Of a stretch of 64,000 bases of DNA, positions 9,435 through 18,365 are shown in pieces; position 1 is the first letter of the stretch, and each line of letters starts with the position of its first letter. The DNA is from CAWFNW01 sp963817405 (GTDB lineage Bacteria; Actinomycetota; Coriobacteriia; Anaerosomatales; Anaerosomataceae): contig CAWFNW010000001.1 of NCBI GenBank assembly GCA_963817405.1, positions 434,001-498,000 of the forward strand, written 5' to 3'. The notes under the pieces were generated by a model, which saw only the letters and a program-made list of their open reading frames with translations, had not been told where the DNA came from and did no database searches. The position numbers and the translations under genes were made by a program.

Positions 9435-10594
9435 GCCTTCGGTATCGGCAGCCCGGCCCACCGGCTCAAGCGCTCGACGCCTTCCCGGAGGCGCTCGAGC
9501 GACGCCGCATAACTGAAGCGCAGGAAGCCCTCCCCGCCCCGTCCGAAATCGATGCCGGGTGCGACAGCGACGCCGGCCTCTTCGAGCAGCCGCCACGTCA
9601 GTGCCAGTGAGTCCTCGCCCCAGGCCCGAGCATCGGCGAACACGTAGAACGCGCCGGTCGGCTCGGCTTCGATCGTCAGGCCGAGCGCGCGAAGCGCGGG
9701 CACCAGGAAGCGCCGGCGTTCGTCGTAGCACGCGCGCATGCGAGCGACGTCCGCCTGCGCTTCCAGCAGCGCGACCGTGCCCGCCACCTGCACGAAGTGG
9801 TTGGCGCACAGGAAGAAGTTCTGCTGGATGACCTCCGCGGGGCGTACGAACTCCGGCGGCGCGATGAGGTAGCCGAGCCGCCAGCCGGTCATCGCGTACG
9901 CCTTCGAGAAGCCATTGAGGACGAACGCGCGGTCCGTGAACTCGAGGATGGAGTGCGACGGGCCATCGAACTGCAGTCCGTGGTAGATCTCGTCGCTCGC
10001 GATCCAGATACCGTGACGCTCCGCGACGTCCGCAAGCGCTTGGAGGTCGCTCGGCGCGAGCACGGTACCCATCGGGTTCGCCGGCGAGTTGATCATGATC
10101 GCGCGCGTCCGCGGCGTGATCGCAGCCTCGAGCTCGTCGACGCGGAAACGGAAACCGTCGGCCGCCCGCACCGGCACGTGCACTGGGACCCCGCCGAGAA
10201 ACGCGATGTAGTTCCCGTACGCCGGGTAGCAGGGATCCGAGATGATGACCTCGTCTCCGGGGTCGAGAAGGGCGCCGAAGAGCAACAGCATGGCGGGGGA
10301 CGTCCCCTGCGTGACGATGATGTTCTCGGGATCGATCGCGACCTTGTACGCGTCGGCCCCGTGAACGGCGATCGCCTCGCGCAGCGCCGGCAGGCCCGCG
10401 GACTGGGTGTAGCCGGTGTCGCCGGACTCCATCGCCACCTCTGCCGCATGCTTCACGACATCCGGCGTTGCGAAGTCGGGGTCGCCGATCTCCAGCCGAA
10501 CGATATCGCGGCCCTGGCGTTCGAACTCCTTCGCGCGCGCGACGACGTCCATGACGACGAACGGGCGAATCGCCTGTGCCCGGCGCGAGATCAC
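9431..10594 (-). CDS. Class I/II PLP-dependent aminotransferase (AspC/AraT-like)
   Basis: 387 residues, a standard fold-type I aminotransferase. The PLP lysine is K231 in the FSKAYAMTGWRLGY motif, with NSPANPMG and the DEIYHGL aspartate upstream. It transfers an amino group between an amino acid and a 2-oxo acid; the substrate cannot be fixed from sequence. It starts with GTG one base after the radical SAM stop and overlaps the PHP gene, so it belongs to a tightly coupled operon with two radical SAM-type proteins. Confidence 0.94.
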   Translation of the reverse strand: MISRRAQAIRPFVVMDVVARAKEFERQGRDIVRLEIGDPDFATPDVVKHAAEVAMESGDTGYTQSAGLPALREAIAVHGADAYKVAIDPENIIVTQGTSPAMLLLFGALLDPGDEVIISDPCYPAYGNYIAFLGGVPVHVPVRAADGFRFRVDELEAAITPRTRAIMINSPANPMGTVLAPSDLQALADVAERHGIWIASDEIYHGLQFDGPSHSILEFTDRAFVLNGFSKAYAMTGWRLGYLIAPPEFVRPAEVIQQNFFLCANHFVQVAGTVALLEAQADVARMRACYDERRRFLVPALRALGLTIEAEPTGAFYVFADARAWGEDSLALTWRLLEEAGVAVAPGIDFGRGGEGFLRFSYAASLERLREGVERLSRWAGLPIPKA

Positions 10595-10595
10595 G

Positions 10596-11873
10596 TCACT
10601 CCCCCTCTATCCGCGCGCGGTACTGTGTCTGGAGCCACAGCGCGTGCACCTCTGCGCGACGGAGGTCCTGATACCCGATCGTGGCGGTTGCGATGACCTC
10701 GTGCGGAGGCTCGGGGTCGTAACGGAGCCCGAGCTCCTGAGCGCGAGCCCAGAGGTCGGTACCCGGCAACACGTGCAGCGTCGACGACTGCACCGTCCCC
10801 GGGTCGAGATCCATTGCGAACGAGAGTCCCTCGAAGAAGTCGTCCGCGGTGTCGCCCGGCAGCCCGACGATGAGGTCGCACTCAACACTGATGCCCGCCT
10901 GGCGGAGCAGCCGCACCCCGCGCACGAACCGCTCGCGGTCGAAGCCGCGACGGCACTCGGCGAGAGCGGCCGAGCCGATGCTTTGCGGACCGGTCTCAAC
11001 TGACGCCACGCCGGCACGAGCAAGCGTCGAGGCCTGTACAGCATCGATGCGCTCGATGTCCACCTCGATGGTGTGGAGGCGCACGCCGCGCACAGCGTGC
11101 GGTTCAAGCGCGTCCGCCAGCCACGCGAGGCGATCGTCGGTGAGGTTGAAGACCGGGTCGATGAACGAGAACGTGTGGACACCCGGGCTGGTCGCGATCG
11201 CATCGATCTCGGCACGAATCCTGGCCTCCGAGAAGCTGCGGATGCGGCCGTACCCCTTGCCCTCGAAACAATACGCGCAGTGGTGCGGGCAGCCGCGGTA
11301 CGACTCGATGTACACGCCACCGTCCACCGGAGTCATCACACCGGTCAGGTACGGCGAAGGGATCCTGTCGAGGTCGTTCATGAGCGCACGATCAGGCGCT
11401 GAGACGACTGCCCCGCCGGGGCCGCGTGCCGTCACTCCGTCCACACGCGCGAGGTCGCGTCCCCGAAGCCGGCCCGCCAGGACCTCTGCGAACGTCACCT
11501 CGCCCTCGCCCCGCACGATGAGGTCTATCTCTGGATGGGCGAGGAGAACGTCCTCGGCGACAGGGCCAACCTCAGGCCCGCCAAGAACGATCAGCATCTC
11601 CGGGCGAGCTGCACGAACGACGCGGCAGAGCTCGAAGACCGCTCGAGCGTTCCAGCACGTCACAGACACGCCGAGCACATCCGGTTCTAGGCCGAGCACG
11701 CGGTAGGCGACCCACCACGGGTCGAGGTCGACGGTGAGGTCAAGTGTCGTGAAGCCGACGCGGCCCTTGAGGCGCTCATCCGCCTGCGCGAAGGCGCGCA
11801 CGTACCCGAGCGCGAGCGACTGGTAACCCGGCGAGTTCAGGGCGACGAGCGCCACCTTCAGCGGAGTGTTCAC
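10596..11873 (-). CDS. B12-binding-domain radical SAM protein
   Basis: 425 residues. An N-terminal Rossmann-like B12-binding-type domain (about residues 5-140, LGVSVTCWN, VLGGPEVGP) is followed by a radical SAM domain with C195-C199-C202 in YRGCPHHCAYC, which binds the 4Fe-4S cluster. The layout matches the large BchE/P-methylase-like class, which includes methyltransferases and ring-forming enzymes. The base-off cobalamin DxHxxG motif is not evident, so cobalamin binding is uncertain. The start overlaps the upstream gene by GTGA. The product is unknown. Confidence 0.9.
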   Translation of the reverse strand: MNTPLKVALVALNSPGYQSLALGYVRAFAQADERLKGRVGFTTLDLTVDLDPWWVAYRVLGLEPDVLGVSVTCWNARAVFELCRVVRAARPEMLIVLGGPEVGPVAEDVLLAHPEIDLIVRGEGEVTFAEVLAGRLRGRDLARVDGVTARGPGGAVVSAPDRALMNDLDRIPSPYLTGVMTPVDGGVYIESYRGCPHHCAYCFEGKGYGRIRSFSEARIRAEIDAIATSPGVHTFSFIDPVFNLTDDRLAWLADALEPHAVRGVRLHTIEVDIERIDAVQASTLARAGVASVETGPQSIGSAALAECRRGFDRERFVRGVRLLRQAGISVECDLIVGLPGDTADDFFEGLSFAMDLDPGTVQSSTLHVLPGTDLWARAQELGLRYDPEPPHEVIATATIGYQDLRRAEVHALWLQTQYRARIEGE

Positions 11874-12580
11874 GGCGCAGCATCCTCGGCTGCGCGGTGA
11901 AGCGCATGCGTCGCGGGGAGCGGCAGGTCATGCACCTCCACCCAGACACCGTTGACGACGCCCGTGTCGCAGGCGGCGGCAAGCGTCGTCGCTGCCGACG
12001 CAGGCGCCGGCGTAGCGCCCTCATCCTCGAAGAACCGGACGCAGCCGATGCCCGCCTCGCCAAACGCGGCGACGATTGCGGGGAGCTCGTCGGAGTTGTG
12101 CCGGCAGACCGCGACCTCAGCGGAGGTCGCAACCGTCGTCTCGGCGTGCTTGGCTGCCTCGACGAAGGCTCGGATCCCCGCGAGGACGGCCGCGGACAGG
12201 CCCGGACGCGCGGCGCGTCCGTCCGCAGCCTCGCCAAGTCCGACCGATCGCACAACGACGTGACGCACACCGGCATGGACGGCACCGACGGCGTTGTCGC
12301 CAAAGCCCAGCGATCCGCCGTCAGTCACGAGGCCGATTCGCTTCACACCTGCGGCCCGGGCCTGAGCGATAAGCGGAGGTAGCGCATCGTGCGCGAAGGG
12401 CTCGGCGCCCGTGAACAGCACATTGGGGCCGGGTGATGCGTCCCACGCACCTACCACCGCGGCTATCTCGGCCGCAATCTCGTCAAAGCCGCGGAAGGAC
12501 CGCTCGGCGCTCGCCACGCCGCAGCGGCGACAGCGCGACCCGCCGCCGGCGCCGATGGCTATGTCCTCGAAACGGATCAT
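11870..12580 (-). CDS. Degenerate radical SAM-like protein
   Basis: 236 residues with the TIM-barrel-like pattern of small radical SAM proteins (VLFTGAEPF corresponds to the GGEP motif, LVTDGG to the TNGG strand). The cluster motif is incomplete: only C17 and C20 of CxxxCxxC remain, and the first Cys position is Gly13. It probably does not hold a normal site-differentiated 4Fe-4S cluster, and may be a partner or scaffold of the canonical radical SAM enzyme encoded next. The start is ATG 12580; it is the first gene of the four-gene operon. Confidence 0.75.
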   Translation of the reverse strand: MIRFEDIAIGAGGGSRCRRCGVASAERSFRGFDEIAAEIAAVVGAWDASPGPNVLFTGAEPFAHDALPPLIAQARAAGVKRIGLVTDGGSLGFGDNAVGAVHAGVRHVVVRSVGLGEAADGRAARPGLSAAVLAGIRAFVEAAKHAETTVATSAEVAVCRHNSDELPAIVAAFGEAGIGCVRFFEDEGATPAPASAATTLAAACDTGVVNGVWVEVHDLPLPATHALHRAAEDAAP

Positions 12581-12795
12581 GTGACTCCCGAATCTGGTCG
12601 TTTCCACACGAGTATATCGGGAGTCAGCGCACCACGCTGCGCGGGACATCTGCAGCGGACCCGGTCAACGTCGCCGCTTGGTTCCTCGCAGCTCAGCCTT
12701 CCACTGGTTGTATCGCTATCCTGCCGTGTCTTGCCGCATACTTGGGCGGTCGACCGCACGAAGACACTGCGCTGCGGGTCCAAGGGAGACCGTGT

Positions 12796-14226
12796 ATGCC
12801 TGTTAGACTCTCTCTGCAAGAGGCCAGCAAGCAGTTCGGCATTCCTGTTCGAAAGCTGGCCTTCCTCATCAGGACCGGCGCGATCGACGCGGAACTCGAG
12901 GCCGAGAAGCTGTTCATCTCCCTCGCGGAACTGCGCGAGTACACTCGGAAGCCGCCTGAGGTGACCCGGCAGCATCACGTCTCCTACCTCAAGACGCTCG
13001 GTCCGGGACTCATCACCGGCGCATCGGACGATGATCCTTCAGGCATCGGTACCTACTCGGCAGTCGGGTCGACGTACGGCCTGACACTCTCGTGGTTGGC
13101 GATCTACCTGCTGCCGATGATGATCGCCGTGCAGGAGACGGTGGCGCGCATCGGGATCGTGACCCAGAGTGGACTCGCGCACGTCGTCGGCCGTCGCTAC
13201 GGCACGCGCCTGCTATACCCGCTCGTGGGGCTGCTGCTCATCGCGAACACCGTCAACATCGGCGCGGATCTCGGCGCCATGGTCGCATCGCTCCAGCTCC
13301 TGATCCCGATGAACTTCATCGCCGGAGTCATCGGCCTCACGATCGCCGTGACGGCGCTCGAAGTACTGGTGCCCTATCACCGCTACTCCCGCATCCTCAA
13401 GTGGCTGACGTTGTCCCTGCTTGCCTACATCGTCACCGGCTTCGTCATCAGACCTGATTGGGGGGCGGTGCTGCACAGCCTCGCGATTCCGCACATCCAG
13501 TTGAACGCCGGGTTCCTGACCGCCATGGTCGCCGTCATGGGCACCACGATCACGCCCTACCTGTTCTTCTGGCAGGCCTCAGAGGAGGTCGAACAGGAAC
13601 GGGACGAGGGCGAACTCGGCGATCTTCGCGCCACAGTCCTGACACACGAGATCCGCGCGATGCGCAAGGACACCTACGCCGGCATGGCGCTCGCCAACGT
13701 CGTGTTCCTGTTCATAATCGTGACCACCGCCTTCGTGTTGCACGAGAACGGCATCACGAACGTGGACTCCGCTCAGAAGGCCGCTGCGGCGCTGAAGCCA
13801 CTGGCCGGGAACTTCGCGTCGCTATTCTTCACAGCAGGCATCCTCGGCGTCGGGCTGCTCGCGGTGCCGGTCTTGGCCGGCGCCTCGGCCTACGCGGTCG
13901 CCGAGCTCTTCAAGTGGCACGAGGGACTGAGTAGGCGGTTCAGCGCGGCCCGAGGCTTCTACTGGGTCATCATCGCGTCGATGCTCGCCGGCATGCTGCT
14001 CAATCTCATCGGCATCAATCCAATCAAGGCGCTCTACTACGCTGCAATCGTCAACGGGACCATCGCGCCGATCCTGATGTTCTTCATCTTCCAGATAGGA
14101 CGGGACGACAAGATCATGGGGCGGTTCACCAGCCCGCGGTGGGTGAACATTTGGGGGTGGGTCGTGATCGTGCTCATGGGTGCGAGCGCCGTCGCGCTCC
14201 TCGTGCTCGCGGCTCTTGGGAAGTAG
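12796..14226 (+). CDS. NRAMP-family divalent metal transporter with N-terminal HTH-like domain
   Basis: 476 residues. About residues 1-55 look like an excisionase/MerR-type helix-turn-helix (LSLQEASKQFGI, IRTGAIDAELEAEKLFISLAELREY). An NRAMP transporter of about eleven helices follows. The TM1 metal-binding motif is DDDPSG rather than the canonical DPGN, and TM6 reads GTTITPYLFFWQASEE instead of the usual MPH, so this belongs to the atypical DPSG subgroup whose substrate is not settled. The ATG at 12796 has GGGAG about nine bases upstream; in-frame sequence further upstream looks non-coding. It is divergent from the radical SAM operon, with a 215-bp intergenic region in which nothing else was recognised. 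Confidence 0.88.
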   Translation: MPVRLSLQEASKQFGIPVRKLAFLIRTGAIDAELEAEKLFISLAELREYTRKPPEVTRQHHVSYLKTLGPGLITGASDDDPSGIGTYSAVGSTYGLTLSWLAIYLLPMMIAVQETVARIGIVTQSGLAHVVGRRYGTRLLYPLVGLLLIANTVNIGADLGAMVASLQLLIPMNFIAGVIGLTIAVTALEVLVPYHRYSRILKWLTLSLLAYIVTGFVIRPDWGAVLHSLAIPHIQLNAGFLTAMVAVMGTTITPYLFFWQASEEVEQERDEGELGDLRATVLTHEIRAMRKDTYAGMALANVVFLFIIVTTAFVLHENGITNVDSAQKAAAALKPLAGNFASLFFTAGILGVGLLAVPVLAGASAYAVAELFKWHEGLSRRFSAARGFYWVIIASMLAGMLLNLIGINPIKALYYAAIVNGTIAPILMFFIFQIGRDDKIMGRFTSPRWVNIWGWVVIVLMGASAVALLVLAALGK

Positions 14227-14236
14227 GGGCTCTGGC

Positions 14237-15565
14237 ATGCGCATCGGCTTCGTTACGGACAACTACAAGCCCTACGTCAGTGGGGTCATCAACTTCATCG
14301 AGCTGAGCCGACGCTACCTCCAGCAGCATGGACACGAGGCGTGGGTGTTCGCGTTCGGAAACCCCGAAGATGCGCCATCGGAGCCAAGGGTGGTGCTGTC
14401 GCCGGGAGTGAAGGTGCGTGGGACGGCCGGCTTCCGGCTGGGCGCGCGGCTGACTCGGGACGTGCGCCGCATGATTGCGACCATGGACGTCGTGCACGTC
14501 GATGATCCGTTTGTGGCCGGTCGCCTTGCCCTGAGAGTGTGCCGTAAGCATCACATTCCGGTTGTATTCACCTTCCATTCCCGCGTGGACTTGTACCCTG
14601 ACTACTTCCTCAAGGCGCTCCCGGCCGGCTCCGTCGACGTCGCGCTGCGACGCTACGTGCGCCGCTTCTGCCGGCGGGTGGATACCGTTATCTCGCCGAC
14701 TGCCAGTGTGGCGCAGGTGATGCGCGACCTTGGCGTCGACGTGCCCATCAAGGTCATGCGCAACGGCGTTGACATCGCCCCGTTCCTCGTGGCGGCCGGG
14801 GAGTCCGAGCGAGATGGCGAATCCCGTGAGGCGAAGCGCCGCGAACTCGGTATCGAGCACAACAGCATCGTGTTCGGGTACTCCGGTCGCCTGAGTCCCG
14901 AGAAGAACCTGCCACTTCTCGTCGACGCTTTCGCGGCTGCAGCGTGCCGAATCCCGAACGCCAACCTCCTACTGATCGGCGACGGGCCGCTGCGTCGCAC
15001 CATCGAGCACGCCGTTGCGGATGCCGGGCTGTCTCAACGGGTCAGCATAACCGGAATGGTAGCGTACGAGCAGATGCCCGCCCACCTCGCGCTGTGCGAC
15101 ATCTGGGTCACCGCCTCTGTCACCGAAGTGGATCCGCTCACGGTGATCGAAGCGATGGCGAGTGGTCTCCCCGTCATCGGACCGGCAGCACCGGGACTGA
15201 CCGATACCATCGTTCACGGAGTGACGGGACTCCTCGCACCAGCCAACGACTCTGGCGCGCTCGCGGAGCGCATGATCGAATTGGCGGCCGACACGGGCAT
15301 GAGACACGCGATGAGTGCTGCTTCGGCGAAGGCCTCAGAGCAGTACAGCATCGACGTGAGAGGGGCCGAGATGCTCGACGTCTACGAGCAGCTCGTCCGG
15401 AAGGCGCGTAGCATCCGGGGATCCCACAGCCAGATAGTCCTGTCAGGGGCGCCTGCCACGCCACAAGAACGGTCGCAGGTAGCTCACGATCACGTTCTCG
15501 CCGGCGTCCGCACTGACGAGCGCGTAGAAGACCCGCAGCAAGTCCGTCGCCGGTGGGTAGACTAG
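14237..15565 (+). CDS. Glycosyltransferase family 4 (GT-B), probable glycolipid or mannosyl transferase
   Basis: 442 residues. The N-terminal GT-B half begins MRIGFVTDNYKPYVSGV, as in the PimB/MgtA/diacylglycerol glycosyltransferase group. The C-terminal half has the donor site with YSGRLSPEKNL, GDGPL and the EX7E motif region (TEVDPLTVIEAMASGLPVI). It lies 10 nt downstream of the transporter. The last 40 or so codons run 123 bp into the oppositely oriented MprF-like gene and look like antisense of that gene, so the natural C-terminus has probably been extended by loss of an earlier stop. The sugar and acceptor are unknown; membrane glycolipid synthesis would fit the neighbours. Confidence 0.87.
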   Translation: MRIGFVTDNYKPYVSGVINFIELSRRYLQQHGHEAWVFAFGNPEDAPSEPRVVLSPGVKVRGTAGFRLGARLTRDVRRMIATMDVVHVDDPFVAGRLALRVCRKHHIPVVFTFHSRVDLYPDYFLKALPAGSVDVALRRYVRRFCRRVDTVISPTASVAQVMRDLGVDVPIKVMRNGVDIAPFLVAAGESERDGESREAKRRELGIEHNSIVFGYSGRLSPEKNLPLLVDAFAAAACRIPNANLLLIGDGPLRRTIEHAVADAGLSQRVSITGMVAYEQMPAHLALCDIWVTASVTEVDPLTVIEAMASGLPVIGPAAPGLTDTIVHGVTGLLAPANDSGALAERMIELAADTGMRHAMSAASAKASEQYSIDVRGAEMLDVYEQLVRKARSIRGSHSQIVLSGAPATPQERSQVAHDHVLAGVRTDERVEDPQQVRRRWVD

Positions 15566-18130
15566 GAATCGCGGCTCCCATGTCGGGTCGAACTTCTCCT
15601 TGTACGCATGAAGGCCCTGGAAGCCGTAGAACTGGTTCACGTACCGGTAGATGAGATGGAGCACCTTCTCGACCGTCGGGTCCTGGGGCTTGTCGCCAAT
15701 ATCAGCAAGCGAACTCAAGCCCAGATTGAACGTCGCGCAGTCCTGCTGCGCCCGACACCACTCGAAGAGACGCACGAACATGTAGTCCATCGTGCCGCTT
15801 GGCGCCTCGGGAAGATGCCGCATGAGGTCAATCGAGCGCTCGGGTCGCCGATACTCGCTGATCACATTCGCGAACGCGATGACCCGCCCGTCAGGCGCAT
15901 GCACGGCCATGATGGGGCACGCCGCGACGTACTCCGGTAAGAACCATCCGAGCGAATAGCGCTTCTCCGATCCGTGGATCATGGTGAGCCACCCCTCGCT
16001 CACCGACTCCAGCTCTCGCATCAGGTCCTCTGGGATCGGCGGTTCATGGAGCACGGCACGGTAGCCGTCCTCTTCAACTCGGTGTATGCGATTGCGGACG
16101 CTCTTGTGCGAGCCGCCCGCCAGAGAAAACGCTGAAACGTCTACGATAGCCTCGTGCCCTACCCTGATCGCGCGGAGGCCGGCAGCATGGTACTCCGCAA
16201 CGTGATCCGGCAGCGTCTGGTAGAAGATCGGCACCCACCCGTTGCCGCCGCAAATCTCTGAGAAGCCAGCGATGGCCGCCGGGAAGTCCTCGTCCGGGCC
16301 AACGGGATCGCCGAGCGCGAGAGCGTACCCGTTCAGGGCGACGTACGCGATCACCGAGCCGCCCGGGCTGAAGAAGTAGGTCTTGTCGGGCAACAGCGTC
16401 GTCGCGGCGATCGACGAGCGCCCCCATGCCTGTACGATCGCAGTCGCGCGAGCCCGCTCGGCCTGGCTTGCAGGCTTCCGAACGAAGACCGGCCGCATGG
16501 CGACCAAGAGGGCATAGCCGAGCGTGATGGCCCCCACAGCGTAGATCGAGTCCGCGAAGTAACGGCCGAATCTCGTGATCGGCTGCAAGTGCGGATCATA
16601 GAACTGCGTGAACATGACCACGGTCTGCCGGACAGCCGCCCAGAATCCGAAGTTCATGCTGAAGTGTCTGTCGAGAAGGTAGAAGCCAACCGTCCCGTAC
16701 GCGAGCGTGCTCGTGGCGGCAGCGCCGAGCACGGCCAGCCCGTGGCCGAGCGAGGGCACATCGGGCCGTGCGTAGAATGCCCGGTACTGCGTCAGCAGCC
16801 ACACCAGCAGCGCGCTGGCGATGATGGCCTCTTCGTAGTCGAGCCCTTTGGCGAGGTGGCTCACCACGGACAGTGCGAGCAGCGCAAGGGTGAGTCCCCA
16901 CGCCATGCGCTTGCGGCGCCACAACCCTCGAGAGAGAAAGACCAATCCGATGCCGGCGAGCGCGGCCGCAAGGTGACCGTACTCGATGTGCAGCGGCAGG
17001 ATCCGCTCGAGCAGAGCTACTCGCGCCCGGATGCCCGGCGTGACGGCAGAGAGAACGTCGATCACGCCTACGGTCGCGGTCAGCATAGCGGCCGCTCGGG
17101 ACGCAAACGTCTCGGCACTCGCGGAGCGCCGCTCGGACTTGAAGGTGCTCACTCGCCGGAGAAGCAGGAAGCCCAGGAACATAGGCAACCAGAAGCTCAT
17201 GCCGCGGAACACCAGCGAGATCGCTGTCGCCTGGGGTATCGTCGCGCCGAACGACGCGAGCACGACGGCGATCGCGCCTTCGACGACCCCGATACCCTGC
17301 GGAACGATCGACGTCAACCACACCAGAACGCCGACGGCGTACGCCGCAAGGAGCGACCCGGGGCGGTCCCAGCCGAACGCGTAGCCGACCGCGATCATGC
17401 TCAGCACGTCGAGCACGTAGCCCGCGAGACTGAGTGCGGCGGCCCTAACCACACCGCGCGGATGCTCGACCAGCAGACGCGACGACCTCGTGAACTCCCC
17501 TCCGGTGCGCTGCGCCCAGTTATCGCCGATCGGGGACGGCCGACGGATGGTGCGCGCCATCGCTGCGACACGCCGCTGCACCCACCCAAGAATGCGCGTG
17601 ACCGCGGTCGGCCGCAGCGCCGCGAACACAAACATCCCCATGAACAAACCGATGATCCCGAGCAGGACTGCGGCCGCAACGAGCTCGTAGGTCTTGAGGT
17701 GGCCGGACAGCGCGAGGTAGATGAAGCCGCCCACCATGATGATCGCGAACGAGACGAAGTCGACGGCCTGGGCGAGCACCCACGCGGCGGTTGAGGCCGC
17801 CACTTTGTTCCCCCGGCGCACCGAGTCGCCCACCACCAGTGCCGTGCCAGCGGTGCCGGCCGTCGGGGTCACGGCGTTCACGAAGAAAGTGCCGAGTACA
17901 GGAGGTACGAGTTCCCGGTACGAGCGCTTGATGCCGACGGCCGCGAACGCCGCCTGGTACGTCCAGATGTAGAAGCCGTAGTAACCCGCCTGCAACGCGG
18001 CGGCGACGAGCAGCCATCGCCAGTCACCCCCGCGCATCACCTGCCAGAGCTGGGCGAGCTCCTTCGTGTGCGTGGCCACGAACCCGACCGCGACACCCGC
18101 GAGCAGCCAATAGACAATGCGTCGCTTCAT
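15443..18130 (-). CDS. MprF-like bifunctional lysylphosphatidylglycerol synthase/flippase
   Basis: 895 residues, full MprF size. An N-terminal flippase-type membrane domain (UPF0104, about residues 1-320, PTAGTAGTALVVGD) and a second helix group (about 350-560) precede a cytoplasmic DUF2156/GNAT-like synthase domain (about 580-880). Conserved stretches of the latter include YFFSPGGSVIAYV, ALGDPVGP, SHKSVRNRIHRVEEDG, GTMDYMFVRLFEW and FNLGLSSL. The family transfers an amino acid from aminoacyl-tRNA to phosphatidylglycerol and flips the product, reducing envelope charge. Which amino acid is used cannot be told. It starts with ATG 18130, and its 3' end overlaps the convergent glycosyltransferase by 123 bp. 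Confidence 0.9.
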   Translation of the reverse strand: MKRRIVYWLLAGVAVGFVATHTKELAQLWQVMRGGDWRWLLVAAALQAGYYGFYIWTYQAAFAAVGIKRSYRELVPPVLGTFFVNAVTPTAGTAGTALVVGDSVRRGNKVAASTAAWVLAQAVDFVSFAIIMVGGFIYLALSGHLKTYELVAAAVLLGIIGLFMGMFVFAALRPTAVTRILGWVQRRVAAMARTIRRPSPIGDNWAQRTGGEFTRSSRLLVEHPRGVVRAAALSLAGYVLDVLSMIAVGYAFGWDRPGSLLAAYAVGVLVWLTSIVPQGIGVVEGAIAVVLASFGATIPQATAISLVFRGMSFWLPMFLGFLLLRRVSTFKSERRSASAETFASRAAAMLTATVGVIDVLSAVTPGIRARVALLERILPLHIEYGHLAAALAGIGLVFLSRGLWRRKRMAWGLTLALLALSVVSHLAKGLDYEEAIIASALLVWLLTQYRAFYARPDVPSLGHGLAVLGAAATSTLAYGTVGFYLLDRHFSMNFGFWAAVRQTVVMFTQFYDPHLQPITRFGRYFADSIYAVGAITLGYALLVAMRPVFVRKPASQAERARATAIVQAWGRSSIAATTLLPDKTYFFSPGGSVIAYVALNGYALALGDPVGPDEDFPAAIAGFSEICGGNGWVPIFYQTLPDHVAEYHAAGLRAIRVGHEAIVDVSAFSLAGGSHKSVRNRIHRVEEDGYRAVLHEPPIPEDLMRELESVSEGWLTMIHGSEKRYSLGWFLPEYVAACPIMAVHAPDGRVIAFANVISEYRRPERSIDLMRHLPEAPSGTMDYMFVRLFEWCRAQQDCATFNLGLSSLADIGDKPQDPTVEKVLHLIYRYVNQFYGFQGLHAYKEKFDPTWEPRFLVYPPATDLLRVFYALVSADAGENVIVSYLRPFLWRGRRP

Positions 18131-18294
18131 GCGTCCCTACTGACGGCTCGCTGCGTTGCTCACATGGTCGCTCTCAGGAACGGTATTCCCTGTCTCCCGA
18201 GTTCTGGACCTGCCATGCGCCCCACGACTATGCTCACGCCACTCTCGTTGCCGGTCACCGCATCATCCTAGCCCGCGCGCTGTCGCAATCGTCG

Positions 18295-18303
18295 TGCGAT
18301 AAT
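18295..18303 (+). promoter_or_regulatory. Possible extended -10 promoter for the GT2 gene
   Basis: TGC followed by GATAAT resembles an extended -10 element. No good -35 is visible. It lies about 60 nt upstream of the ribosome-binding site of the glycosyltransferase; nothing else was recognised in the 18131-18365 gap. Confidence 0.3.
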
Positions 18304-18365
18304 CACCGGAAGTGCCGGCACCCAAGACCGCGCCGAGGACCGTTCTCATTCTAGGAGTCGCAGGC

